Assembly: GCA_019637155.1 (NCBI GenBank)
Contig: JAHBWE010000001.1
Span: forward strand, 806,001 to 870,000
DNA: 64,000 bases
Direction: 5' to 3'
From: Labilithrix sp.
Lineage (GTDB): Bacteria; Myxococcota_A; Polyangia; Polyangiales; Polyangiaceae
Positions 26,181 through 34,220 of this stretch are shown one piece after another; within the stretch, counting starts at the first letter, position 1, and each line of letters starts with the position of its first letter. The position numbers and the translations under genes were made by a program. The notes beneath the pieces were generated by a model. It made no database searches. It was given only the letters and a program-made list of their open reading frames with translations, and was not told the origin of the DNA.

Positions 26181-26522
26181 CTACATTGGTGGGCATGATC
26201 CATCGTCGTGCGCAGCGACTGCAGTCGCGTATCGACGGCCGCGTTCGGGCCGCGCGTCACGAGGACGCGGTCGTTCGCGATCAGCACCTGCGCCGGCGTC
26301 CCGCCGACCGGCGTCGTCGCGAGCTCGCGCTTCGCGTCGGTCGTCGAAGGTGAGCACCGCCTTCGCGTCCTCGTCGGCGACGAAGGCGAGGCGGCGCTCG
26401 CCTGCGAGGCCGAGCGCGATCGTGGAGCTCGCGGTGACGGGGCCGACCGGCCGGATCGGCGCCCCCGGCGCGGCCTGCGGCGGCGACCCCGCGGCGGCGA
26501 GAGCGGCGGGATTTTTCACCAA
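26181..26522 (-). pseudogene. frameshifted fragment of a beta-propeller-type protein
   Basis: From a possible TTG/GTG start at 26522 the frame reads STIALGLAGERRLAFVADED and AKAVLTFDD, typical of YncE/NHL-like propeller blades. After about 26340 the same frame turns into Arg/Asp-rich nonsense. The next frame resumes a sensible blade-like peptide: DAKRELATTPVGGTPAQVLI, then ANDRVLVTRGPNAAVDTRLQ. This is best read as a one-base frameshift in a remnant of a larger gene. It fills most of the 462-nt gap between rsmB and the E2 gene. A short intact gene is less likely. Confidence 0.6.
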
Positions 26523-26610
26523 AGGGGAGGGACGGGCCGGGCGTGGCGCGATTCAACGGGCCGAAAAGGCGCGTGAACTCGGCCCGTGCCTAAGGTAGCT
26601 TGGCCCCGAA

Positions 26611-27912
26611 ATGATCGACGTTACGGTGCCGCAGCTCGGCGAGAGCGTGACTGAGGGGACCATCACGAAGTGGCTGGTCAAAGAAGGCGACGTGGTCACG
26701 AAGGACCAGACCATCGCCGAGATCGCGACGGACAAGGCCGACAGCGAGCTCCCCGCGCCCGCGGGCGGTCGCGTCGCGAAGCTCCTCGCGAAGGAAGGTG
26801 ACGTCGTGCCTGTGCGCACCGTCATCTGCCAGATCGACGAGAGCGCCGCCGGCACGGGCACCGCTCCGCATCCCGCGTCGCCGAACATCGCGACGAAGAC
26901 GGCGGAGCCGCAGCCGCCGTCGAACCGGCCGCCGGCGAGCGCGCCGCTCGCGACGCCGTCGACGCGCCGGGTCGCGCTCGAGCACGGCGTCGATCTGAAG
27001 AGCGTCACCGGCACCGGCGAGCACGGCCGCATCACGCGTGACGACGTCGCGCGCGCGGCGGCGCCCGCCTCGTCCCCGGCGCCGACCGTCGTTCATCGCG
27101 GCGGTGACGCGCCGGCGATCGCGCGCATCATCAACGAGGGCGGCGGGTTCCAGCCGCCCGTCCCCGGCGCCGGCTTCGGCTCGTTCAAGCTGCCGGCGTA
27201 CCGCGAGAAGCCGGGCGACAAGGTCGTCCCCTTCACGCGTCGCCGCCGCATCACGGCCGATCACATGACGTACTCGAAGCAGGTGTCGCCGCACGTCGTG
27301 ACGGTGGCCGAGTGCGATCTGTGGGCGGCGTCGAAGCTCCGCGACGCGCACAAGGACCGTTACAAGAAGGAGGGCATGAGCCTCACGATGCTCGCCTTCG
27401 TCGCGGTCGCGGTCGCGCGCGCGCTGCGCGAGAACCCGACGATGAACGCGCGTGTCCTCGACGACGCGTACGTCGTCTACAAGGACATCAACCTCGGCGT
27501 CGCGGTCGACTCGCCCGACGGCCTCGTCGTCCCCGTCATCCGCCGCGCCGACGAGCTCGGCGTCCGCGGCATCGTCCGCGGCATCGACGACGTCGCGACG
27601 CGCGCGCGCAACGGCAAGATCACGATCGACGATCTCTCGGGCTCGACGTTCAGCGTCTCGAACCCCGGCCTCAAGGGGAACCTCTTCGGCGTCGCGGTCA
27701 TCAACCAGCCCAACGTCGGCATCCTCCGCATGGGCGAGATCAAGAAGCGCGTCGTCGTCGTCGAGGGCCCCGGCAAAGAGGACCAGATGGCGATCCACCC
27801 GGTGATGTACATGGCGCTCAGCTACGACCACCGGATCGTGGACGGCGTCGCTGCGAACACCTTCCTCTGGCGCGTCCGCGAGATCCTCGAAAAGGCGGAC
27901 TTCGAGGTGTAG
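26611..27912 (+). CDS. 2-oxoacid dehydrogenase E2 (dihydrolipoamide acyltransferase)
   Basis: A 433-residue E2 component. The lipoyl domain (1-75) carries the modified Lys42 in EIATDKADSELPAP. A peripheral-subunit-binding domain covers about 113-150 (STRRVALEHGVDLKSVTGTG). The catalytic acyltransferase domain fills the rest and ends with ALSYDHRIVDGVAAN, containing the HxxxDG active site. E2 transfers the acyl group to CoA in pyruvate, 2-oxoglutarate or branched-chain complexes. Which one is not decided here: GTITKWLVKEGD and the single lipoyl domain fit a 2-oxoglutarate (SucB) or branched-chain type. No E1 or E3 is adjacent. Confidence 0.93.
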   Translation: MIDVTVPQLGESVTEGTITKWLVKEGDVVTKDQTIAEIATDKADSELPAPAGGRVAKLLAKEGDVVPVRTVICQIDESAAGTGTAPHPASPNIATKTAEPQPPSNRPPASAPLATPSTRRVALEHGVDLKSVTGTGEHGRITRDDVARAAAPASSPAPTVVHRGGDAPAIARIINEGGGFQPPVPGAGFGSFKLPAYREKPGDKVVPFTRRRRITADHMTYSKQVSPHVVTVAECDLWAASKLRDAHKDRYKKEGMSLTMLAFVAVAVARALRENPTMNARVLDDAYVVYKDINLGVAVDSPDGLVVPVIRRADELGVRGIVRGIDDVATRARNGKITIDDLSGSTFSVSNPGLKGNLFGVAVINQPNVGILRMGEIKKRVVVVEGPGKEDQMAIHPVMYMALSYDHRIVDGVAANTFLWRVREILEKADFEV

Positions 27913-28054
27913 ACTGTGCCGGGTTGAGCCAAAAACGGCACAACCCGCAGCGGGGCCGGCCTCCCCGTTTGCTAGAATTCCAGGGGAACTGAACATGGAC
28001 TCATCCTTGCGTCAGCGAGCTACGGGAGCATCGCGGAAGCGGAAAGGCACAAGG

Positions 28055-28363
28055 ATGCAACGAAGCCTCTATCGGATTGCGATTCTGGCGGTCGCCTTCT
28101 CCGCCGCCGTCGTGGGCTGCGCGGCCGAGAGCACGCCAGACCCCGGCCCGCAAATCGATCCGCTGAACCCGCAGCCGCTCCCGCCGGTCATCACCGACGA
28201 CGACGACGACGGTGAGGTGACGAGGCCCGGTCAGTCGGACGGAACGTCGGGCAGCAACTCGAACGGCTCGTCGAGCGGCTCGTCGTCGGGCGGCTCCTCC
28301 TCCTCGGGCGGCCCCGGCAGCAGCGGCAGCAACCCCAGCACCGCCGACGCCGGCGACCAGTAG
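28055..28363 (+). CDS. small lipoprotein with Ser/Gly-rich tail
   Basis: A 102-residue protein from ATG 28055; an upstream ATG at 27995 would add 20 basic residues and spoil the signal sequence. LYRIAILAVAFSAAVVGC is a type II signal with lipobox VVGC. The mature part starts AAESTPDPGPQIDPLNPQPL, then a DDDDDGE patch and a long Ser/Gly tail that is certainly disordered. The LNPQPLPP peptide recurs in short secreted bacterial proteins, from memory. Function unknown. A GGAAAGG lies about 10 nt upstream, and hairpins follow the stop. Confidence 0.7.
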   Translation: MQRSLYRIAILAVAFSAAVVGCAAESTPDPGPQIDPLNPQPLPPVITDDDDDGEVTRPGQSDGTSGSNSNGSSSGSSSGGSSSSGGPGSSGSNPSTADAGDQ

Positions 28364-28439
28364 GGACGCACTCGCGCGTCCCAGCGCGCAGGCGTCGAAC
28401 AAGCCATTTTTATGGCGTGCACGACTCTCCAGCACGCCA
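28363..28439 (+). terminator. cluster of three hairpins after the small lipoprotein gene
   Basis: Beginning at the stop codon: arms GGGACGC/GCGTCCC (28363-28382), then GCCAT/ATGGC around TTTT (28403-28416), then TGGCGTGC/GCACGCCA with an 11-nt loop (28413-28439). The second and third overlap and are mutually exclusive. There is no long T-run, so intrinsic termination is uncertain; RNA 3'-end protection is an alternative. Confidence 0.4.
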
Positions 28440-28540
28440 CAACTGCCTTCGGTATGCGGCGTCGCGAGGCCTCTGCCTTCCGCTCCACATCACGCCCGCG
28501 CCCCAGCCGACGCACCCTCCCCGAGTCCATCACCTGGTTT

Positions 28541-28678
28541 TCAACGTCGGGGCTTCGCCCCGACACCCGCGCTCCCAACGTCGAGGCTTCGCCCCGACGC
28601 CCCACCCCAGACACGGCCCTCGCGCTGCGCGCTCGGGGCGCTTCGCGCCCGCTTTCGCGGCCGCTTCTGGGGCCCCGG
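28541..28678 (+). repeat. palindromic repeat family 1, copy D (one and a half units)
   Basis: Starts TCAACGTCGGGGC with arms GTCGGGGC/GCCCCGAC around TT-containing loops. A second start follows (CAACGTCGAGGCTTCG), then the shared core CACCCCAGACACGGCCCTCG and CGCGGCCGCTTCTGGGGCC. The core hairpin is altered: CGCTGCGCGCTCGGGG replaces the GCGCTTTGCGC stem. The element lies between the small lipoprotein and the convergent propeller gene; with the upstream hairpins it accounts for most of the 365-nt gap. Confidence 0.85.
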
Positions 28679-28728
28679 TTGCTTGCTCGCATGACCGTGG
28701 GCCGTTGGCCGCCGCCGCGCGGGCCTCG

Positions 28729-30111
28729 TTACTTGCGCGGGGAGGGTTTTCGGTCGCGGGCGCGGCGGCGAAAGAGGGCTGCGGCGGCGCCGAGGGCGCA
28801 GGCGAGGGTGCCGCCGGCGGTGCTCCAGCCGCTGGGGGGGAGCACCGCTTGGCAGTCGCACGAGCCGCCGCCGCCGGCGTTGTCGCCGTTGGACGGTGGC
28901 TGGAAGCCGCCGCCGTCCGTGAAGGCGCCGCCCTCGGGGTTCGGGGTGGTCCCGTCGCAGCCGAGGACGTCGCGCTGCGCGGCCCATAGCGCGGGGCACT
29001 GCGTCTCCGTCGTCGAGCCGGCGGGGCAGGAGAGCGGGCCGCGGATCTTGCAGAAGTTGAGCATCGACGTGAACGTCGCGCCGTCGTCCTTCGAGACGCC
29101 GGCGATGAAGCCGATCTTCTCGTTGGAGCAGGCCCATAGCTCCTCGCCGTGGAGCGCGAGGCACTTCACCTCGACCTTCGACTTCTGCGTGAACTGGAAG
29201 TCCGCCGTGCTCGCGACCCACACGCCGTCGAGCGGGCTGCCGACGTAGACCTTCTTGCCGTCGGGGGTGAGGGCGAAGCCCTCGAGCGGCGCGAGCCCGG
29301 TGAAGATCGTGCGGAAGACGCCGTCGTCGCCGCTCGGGTTCCGCTCGCGCAAGATGACGCGCCCCGGCTTGTCCGGGTTGTTCGTGGTGCGGAGGTAGAC
29401 GATCTCGGCGTCGAGCGGATCGACCGCCGCGATGTAGACCGCGCGCTCCGTGCCCGTGAGCGGCACGACCTGCTCCGACCAGCTCTTGCCGCGGTCCTTC
29501 GACGTGTAGAGCAGGCCGACCGGCGTGCTGCCGTTGTAGCGGATCGCCGTCACGTAGAGCCGGTCCGGATCGGACGCGGTGAAGTCGAGCGTGTGCCCGA
29601 GGATCGTGTCGTCGAGGGGGGGACCGATGTCGCTCCACGTGCTGCCCTCGTCCTTCGTCTCCGCCACGCTCGACGCGAACTTCACGTTCCCTGCGTCGTC
29701 CTGGCCTTTGTAGACGGTGGAGAGCGCGATGACGTTCTGGGCGTCGTTCGGGTTCGCCGCGAGATCGATGTACGGCTGCGGCGTGCCGACGAGGGCCCAG
29801 TTGCAGGCCTTGTCGCTCGTCATCGTGAGGCCCTGGAACGTCGAGCCGATGTACCGCCCCGACGGGGTCACCGTGTACATCGGATCCTCGACGCCGGTGT
29901 AGCCGATCGAGGTCTCGCAGACCCAGTCGAAGGTTTGACCGCGGTCGTGCGAGACGAGGATGCCGAACGTCACGCGGACGAGGACGAGGTCGGGCTCGTT
30001 CTTCCCGAAGACGATCTGGTTCGACTCGGGGAACCGGCCGTTGGCGCGCGCGTCGCCGGACGCCGCGACGAGGGCGAGCGCCGCCGCGGAAGCGAAGAGA
30101 AAGCGTCTCAC
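28729..30111 (-). CDS. exported beta-propeller (BNR/sialidase-like) protein with MYXO-CTERM-like end
   Basis: A 460-residue protein. The signal peptide covers roughly residues 1-24 (FLFASAAALALVAASGDARA). The body has Asp-box/BNR-like repeats, SHDRGQTFDW, TKDEGSTWSDIG, SKDRGKSWSEQ and SKDDGATFTS, marking a propeller with sialidase-type blades but no evident enzymatic triad. The tail has a Gly-rich linker, Cys-Asp-Cys, a hydrophobic stretch (GGTLACALGAAAALF) and RRRARDR. This fits the MYXO-CTERM sorting signal, which leads to cell-surface or secretion sorting in myxobacteria. It is probably surface-exposed. Confidence 0.8.
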   Translation of the reverse strand: MRRFLFASAAALALVAASGDARANGRFPESNQIVFGKNEPDLVLVRVTFGILVSHDRGQTFDWVCETSIGYTGVEDPMYTVTPSGRYIGSTFQGLTMTSDKACNWALVGTPQPYIDLAANPNDAQNVIALSTVYKGQDDAGNVKFASSVAETKDEGSTWSDIGPPLDDTILGHTLDFTASDPDRLYVTAIRYNGSTPVGLLYTSKDRGKSWSEQVVPLTGTERAVYIAAVDPLDAEIVYLRTTNNPDKPGRVILRERNPSGDDGVFRTIFTGLAPLEGFALTPDGKKVYVGSPLDGVWVASTADFQFTQKSKVEVKCLALHGEELWACSNEKIGFIAGVSKDDGATFTSMLNFCKIRGPLSCPAGSTTETQCPALWAAQRDVLGCDGTTPNPEGGAFTDGGGFQPPSNGDNAGGGGSCDCQAVLPPSGWSTAGGTLACALGAAAALFRRRARDRKPSPRK

Positions 30112-30124
30112 GGCGGCTATCGTA

Positions 30125-31096
30125 TCACCACGCGTACGCTTCCGGCGCCGCTCCGCCGGGGCCGGGGAAGATCGCGTCGAGCTCCTTCATCGTGCCCTCG
30201 TCGAGCTTGCGCCCGAGCGCGCGATGGGCGGCCTCGAGCTGCTCGAGCGTGCGCGGCCCGACGATCGGCGCGGTGACGACCGGGTTCGCGAGGAGCCACG
30301 CGAGCGCGACGTCGGCCGGCGGCATCTCGATCTCGTCGCAGAGCGCCTCGTACTTCTCGATCGCGGGCCCGTGCTTCGCGATCGCCTTCTGCGCGAGGTC
30401 GCTCGCGCGCCGGCCCTCCGCCGTCTTCTTCATGACCCCGCCGAGGACGCCGCCCTTGAGCGGGCTCCACGGGATCAGGCCGAGCCCGTACTCCTCGCAC
30501 GCGGGGAGCACCTCGAGCTCGATCGTCCGATCGAGCAGGTTGTAGAGGCTCTGCTCCGACACGAGGCCGAGGAAGCCGCGCTGGCGCGCGCGCTCCGACG
30601 CCTGCGCGATGTGCCAGCCCGCGAAGTTGGAGGAGCCGGCGTAGATCACCTTGCCTTGGCGGACGAGCGTCTCCATCGCTTGCCAGACCTCGTCCCACGG
30701 GGTCGCGCGATCGACGTGGTGCATCTGGTAGAGGTCGATCACGTCGGTCTGGAGGCGCTTCAGCGACGCCTCGCACGCGCGGATGATGTGGAGCGCGGAG
30801 AGCCGAGACTGGTTCGGCCAGTCGCCCATCGTGCCGTAGACCTTCGTCGCGAGGACGACCTTCTCGCGCCGCTCGCCGCCCTGCGCGAGCCAGCGGCCGA
30901 TGATCTGCTCGGTCCAACCTTCACCTTTGCGCCAGCCGTAGACGTTGGCGGTGTCGAAGAAGTTGATCCCGAGCTCGAGCGCGCGGTCCATGATCGCGAA
31001 GGAATTCTCCTCCGTCGTCTGCGGGCCGAAGTTCATCGTCCCGAGGCAGAGGCGGCTCACCTTGAGGCCGGTTCGGCCGAGATGCACGTAGTCCAT
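30125..31096 (-). CDS. aldo/keto reductase
   Basis: A 323-residue NADPH-dependent oxidoreductase of the AKR superfamily. ATG at 31096 gives MDYVHLGRTGLKVSRLCLGT, the classic start. FFDTANVYGW contains the catalytic Asp and Tyr, VVLATKV the Lys, and YQMHHVDRATPWDEV the His region. GSSNFAGWHIA and LIPWSPLKGGVLGG are the cofactor/loop motifs of YajO/TAS-like reductases. The substrate is unknown. GAGG and GACGATCTG precede the start. It shares the strand with the propeller gene downstream but is divergent from the LpxK-like gene, whose GTG start is 51 nt away. Confidence 0.93.
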   Translation of the reverse strand: MDYVHLGRTGLKVSRLCLGTMNFGPQTTEENSFAIMDRALELGINFFDTANVYGWRKGEGWTEQIIGRWLAQGGERREKVVLATKVYGTMGDWPNQSRLSALHIIRACEASLKRLQTDVIDLYQMHHVDRATPWDEVWQAMETLVRQGKVIYAGSSNFAGWHIAQASERARQRGFLGLVSEQSLYNLLDRTIELEVLPACEEYGLGLIPWSPLKGGVLGGVMKKTAEGRRASDLAQKAIAKHGPAIEKYEALCDEIEMPPADVALAWLLANPVVTAPIVGPRTLEQLEAAHRALGRKLDEGTMKELDAIFPGPGGAAPEAYAW

Positions 31097-31147
31097 CAGA
31101 TCGTCCTCGTTCGTTCGCAGCTGTCGGGTCGGGTATATCGTGGCGCC

Positions 31148-32008
31148 GTGACGCGCGCACGAAGAGCTGCGGCCTGGCTCGCGGAGAAGAGCAAGCGCGC
31201 AGGCCCGGTGTCGCGATCGATCGCGGAGGTGGTGGGCCCCCTCCTCGCGCGGGGGCTCGTGCGGCCGGCGGTCGTGCCGCCGCATGTCAGGCTCGTGTGC
31301 GTCGGGGGCGCGACGTTCGGCGGCTCCGGGAAGTCGCGGATCGCGATGGCGTGCGCGCGCGCGCTCGAAGGGAGCATCCTCGTCGGGCACGGCTACTGCG
31401 CGCGCGATCGCACCGCGCGGTTCGTCGATCCGCGCGAGAGCGTCGCGGCGGCGGGCGACGAGGCGCTCGTCGCCGCGCGCGCGGGCCTCCGCGTCGTGAT
31501 CGCGGAGAGCCGCCAGCGCGCGATCGACTTCGCGTCGCGTCACACCGACACCCTCGTCCTCGACGGCCCGCTCGCGATCACGAGCCCGCCGCCGCGCCGG
31601 CTCTCGATCCTCGCGCTCGACGCGGACGCGCCGTGGGGCGACGGCCGGCAAGCTCCGGCGGGCGATCTCCGCGCGCCGCGTGACGTCCTGCTCGCGCTCG
31701 CGGACGAGGTGATCCACGTCCCGCGATCGATCGACCTCGCCGCGCTGCCGCCGCGGCCGTTCGGGCTCTTCACCGCGCTCGCGCGCCCCGAGAGGCTCAT
31801 CCGTGCGCTCGAGCCCGATGTGGTCGTGTCGGCGCCGGACCACGGTCCGGCCGACGCGCGCGCGATTTCGCGGGACGTCGCGTGGGTCGCGACCCCGAAA
31901 TGTGCCCTTCATCTGGAGGAGCTCGGCGTCGCCGCGCACGTCTTGCGTGATGATTTCAAGCTCACACCTACATGGGCTGCCTTGACCGTGCCGAGGCCCC
32001 ACGAATAG
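31148..32008 (+). CDS. divergent LpxK-like (tetraacyldisaccharide 4'-kinase) protein
   Basis: A GTG start at 31148 gives a 286-residue protein. RLVCVGGATFGGSGKSRIAM is a P-loop at about residues 50-66, placed as in LpxK, and the N-terminal hydrophobic helix (AAAWLAEKSKRAG...VVGPLLARGL) is compatible with membrane contact. Later parts (TDTLVLDGPLAI, then DVLLALADEVIHVPRS) resemble the LpxK core but are short; usual LpxK is ~330 residues. If correct it phosphorylates the 4' position of lipid A precursor at the inner membrane. I would not rule out another small P-loop kinase. It ends within 15 nt of the next gene's start. Confidence 0.55.
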   Translation: MTRARRAAAWLAEKSKRAGPVSRSIAEVVGPLLARGLVRPAVVPPHVRLVCVGGATFGGSGKSRIAMACARALEGSILVGHGYCARDRTARFVDPRESVAAAGDEALVAARAGLRVVIAESRQRAIDFASRHTDTLVLDGPLAITSPPPRRLSILALDADAPWGDGRQAPAGDLRAPRDVLLALADEVIHVPRSIDLAALPPRPFGLFTALARPERLIRALEPDVVVSAPDHGPADARAISRDVAWVATPKCALHLEELGVAAHVLRDDFKLTPTWAALTVPRPHE

Positions 32009-32022
32009 TCTTTCCGAAGCCT

Positions 32023-32934
32023 GTGAGTGAGCTGGACGAGAAGACACGCGTAACGACGATCGTCCAAAAACCTGCCGGTGAGGCGGTCGAGGGCGGCCCG
32101 CGCAACAACGACTGCATCGTCGTCATCTACACCAAGGAGCCCACGCTCCTCGGGAAGCGCTTCGTGCTCGACACGACGCCGATCCGCGTGGGCCGCGGCG
32201 CGGAGAACCACATCGTGCTCGAGGGCGACAGCGTCTCGCGCCGGCACGCGCACCTCGAGCAGAGGGCGAACGTGTGGTGGGCGGTCGACGACGGATCGAC
32301 GAACGGCACCTACGTCAACGACGAGCAGATCAACCACGAGTTCGGGCTTCAGAACGGCGACCGCATCAAGGTCGGCCCCACCATCTTCAAGTACCTCTCC
32401 GGCGCCGACGTCGAGGCGCAGTACCACGAAGAAATTTACCGGATGACGATCATCGACGGCCTCACGCAGGCGCACGTGAAGCGCTACCTGCTGGAGGCCC
32501 TCGAGAAGGAGATCATCCGCGCGCGCCGGCACGAACGCGAGCTTGCGTTCATCATGTTCGACATCGATCACTTCAAGAAGATCAACGACCACCACGGCCA
32601 CCTCGCCGGCGACTTCGTGCTGAAGGAGCTCGCGCGCATCGTCCAGGGGCGCATCCGTCGCGACGAGGTCTTCGCGCGCTACGGCGGCGAGGAGTTCGCG
32701 ATCGTCCTCCCGGAGACGAACCTCGAGGGCGCGCGCGCGCTCGCGGAGGGGCTGCGTGAGAAGATCGAGCAGAGCCGCTTCGTGTTCCAGGGCGACACGA
32801 TCCCGGTCACGATCTCGATCGGCGTCGCGGTGCTCCTCGCGAGCGACAAGACCGCGCTCGACCTGATCCGCAACGCGGACGGGAAGCTCTACGAAGCGAA
32901 GCGCGGCGGCCGCAACCGCGTCGTCGCGGCGTAG
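32023..32934 (+). CDS. FHA-GGDEF diguanylate cyclase
   Basis: A 303-residue protein from GTG 32023 (an ATG at 31972 would overlap the previous gene and add a random peptide). The FHA domain (about 25-125) contains PIRVGRGAENHIVLEGDS, VSRRHAHLE and DDGSTNGTYVN, the Arg/Ser/His/Asn phosphothreonine-binding signature. The GGDEF domain follows: FDIDHFKKINDHHGHLAGD and RYGGEEFAIVLPE, so it should make c-di-GMP. The upstream inhibitory-site tetrad reads RRDE rather than RxxD, so feedback control is uncertain. FHA-GGDEF pairing links Ser/Thr kinase signalling with c-di-GMP, a combination common in myxobacteria. Confidence 0.92.
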   Translation: MSELDEKTRVTTIVQKPAGEAVEGGPRNNDCIVVIYTKEPTLLGKRFVLDTTPIRVGRGAENHIVLEGDSVSRRHAHLEQRANVWWAVDDGSTNGTYVNDEQINHEFGLQNGDRIKVGPTIFKYLSGADVEAQYHEEIYRMTIIDGLTQAHVKRYLLEALEKEIIRARRHERELAFIMFDIDHFKKINDHHGHLAGDFVLKELARIVQGRIRRDEVFARYGGEEFAIVLPETNLEGARALAEGLREKIEQSRFVFQGDTIPVTISIGVAVLLASDKTALDLIRNADGKLYEAKRGGRNRVVAA

Positions 32935-34220
32935 TGTCCGGCGACGAGCTCCCGCACGTCGTCGTCCCGCCGCCGGGTCCGCGGTCGCGCGCGCTCGCGG
33001 CTCGGCTCTCCGCGGTCGAGTCGCCGGCGTTCGACGCGCGCCGCGCGGCGCGCGAGGAGCTCTCGGGCGAGGACCACGCCGCGATCGTCTACGAGCGCGG
33101 AGAAGGAGCGAACGTCTTCGACGCGGACGGCAACCGCTACGTCGACCTCACCGCCGGCTTCGGCGCGCTCTTGCTCGGCTACGGTCCGAACGCGGCGACG
33201 GAGGCGGCGGCGCGCGCGGCGGCGGACCTCACCCTCGCGCTCGGCGACGTCTACGCGTCGGAGATCAAGGTCCGCGCGTGCGAGGCGATCGCGGCGCTGC
33301 ATCCTTCGCCCGGCGCGCGCGTGATGCTCGGCCTCTCCGGCGCCGACGCGGTGACGTGCGCGCTCAAGACCGCGCTCCTCGCCACCGGCAAGCCCGCCGT
33401 CGTCGCGTTCGAGGGGAGCTACCACGGCCTCTCGTACGGGCCGCTCGCCGCGCTCGGCTTCGCCCCCGGCTTCCGCGAGCCGTTCGCCCCGCACCTCGGC
33501 GTGCCCGTCACCTTCGCGCCGTACCCCGCCGCCGAGCCCGAGCTCGACGCGTCGCTGAGCGCGGTGCGCGCGATGCTCCGGCGTGGCGACGCCGGCGCGA
33601 TCCTCGTCGAGCCGATCCTGGGTCGCGGCGGCTGCGTCGTGCCGCCGGCGTCGTTCCTCGCGGAGCTGCGCGCGCTCGCGACGGAGTCGGGCGCGCTCCT
33701 CGTCGTCGACGAGATCTGGAGCGGCCTCGGGCGCAGCGGCGCGATGCTCGCGAGCGCGCCGGTCGTCCCGGACGTGCTCTGCCTCGGCAAGGGCCTCGGC
33801 GGCGGCCTCCCGATCTCCGCGTGCGTCGGCAGCGCGGATGTGATGGCGGCGTGGGGCGGGCACGGCGGCACGCGCGTCCACACCGGCACGCACTTCGGAT
33901 CGCCGCCCGCGTGCGCGGCCGCGCTCGCGACGCTCGAGGCGATCGCGAGTCTCCGGCTCCCGGCGCGCGCGGCGGAGCTCGGCGAGGCGTGGCGGAGCGA
34001 GCTCGGCGACGCCGCGCGTGGGCGCGGGCTCATGGTCGGCGTCCGGCTCGCCGACGCACGCGCGGCGCTCGCGGCGTCACGCGCGCTCCTCGCCGTGGGC
34101 TTCATCGTGCTCACCGGCGGCGCGCGCGGCGAAATCCTCACGCTGTCGCCGCCGCTCACGATCGCGCCCGCGCAGCTCTCCGCGTTCGCGGCCGCGCTTC
34201 GTCAGGGCCCGAACGGGTAA
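32934..34220 (+). CDS. class III (PLP-dependent) aminotransferase
   Basis: A 428-residue enzyme starting with a GTG that overlaps the TAG of the cyclase gene (TAGTG), hence coupled. Fold-type I PLP motifs are present: NVFDADGNRYVDLTAGFGAL at the N-terminus, GLSGADAVTCALKTA, AFEGSYHGLSYG and LVVDEIWSGLGRSG. LGKGLGGGLPISACVGS contains the PLP-binding Lys. The class includes ornithine/4-aminobutyrate aminotransferases and glutamate-1-semialdehyde mutases; the specific substrate is not evident. The end runs 19 nt into the convergent BamA-like gene. Confidence 0.9.
   Translation: MSGDELPHVVVPPPGPRSRALAARLSAVESPAFDARRAAREELSGEDHAAIVYERGEGANVFDADGNRYVDLTAGFGALLLGYGPNAATEAAARAAADLTLALGDVYASEIKVRACEAIAALHPSPGARVMLGLSGADAVTCALKTALLATGKPAVVAFEGSYHGLSYGPLAALGFAPGFREPFAPHLGVPVTFAPYPAAEPELDASLSAVRAMLRRGDAGAILVEPILGRGGCVVPPASFLAELRALATESGALLVVDEIWSGLGRSGAMLASAPVVPDVLCLGKGLGGGLPISACVGSADVMAAWGGHGGTRVHTGTHFGSPPACAAALATLEAIASLRLPARAAELGEAWRSELGDAARGRGLMVGVRLADARAALAASRALLAVGFIVLTGGARGEILTLSPPLTIAPAQLSAFAAALRQGPNG

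Noticed and set aside
28001..28435. Minus-strand frame rich in Ala/Arg opposite the small lipoprotein
   Set aside because: Its composition mirrors the Ser/Gly repeat on the other strand and lacks any motif or start signal.
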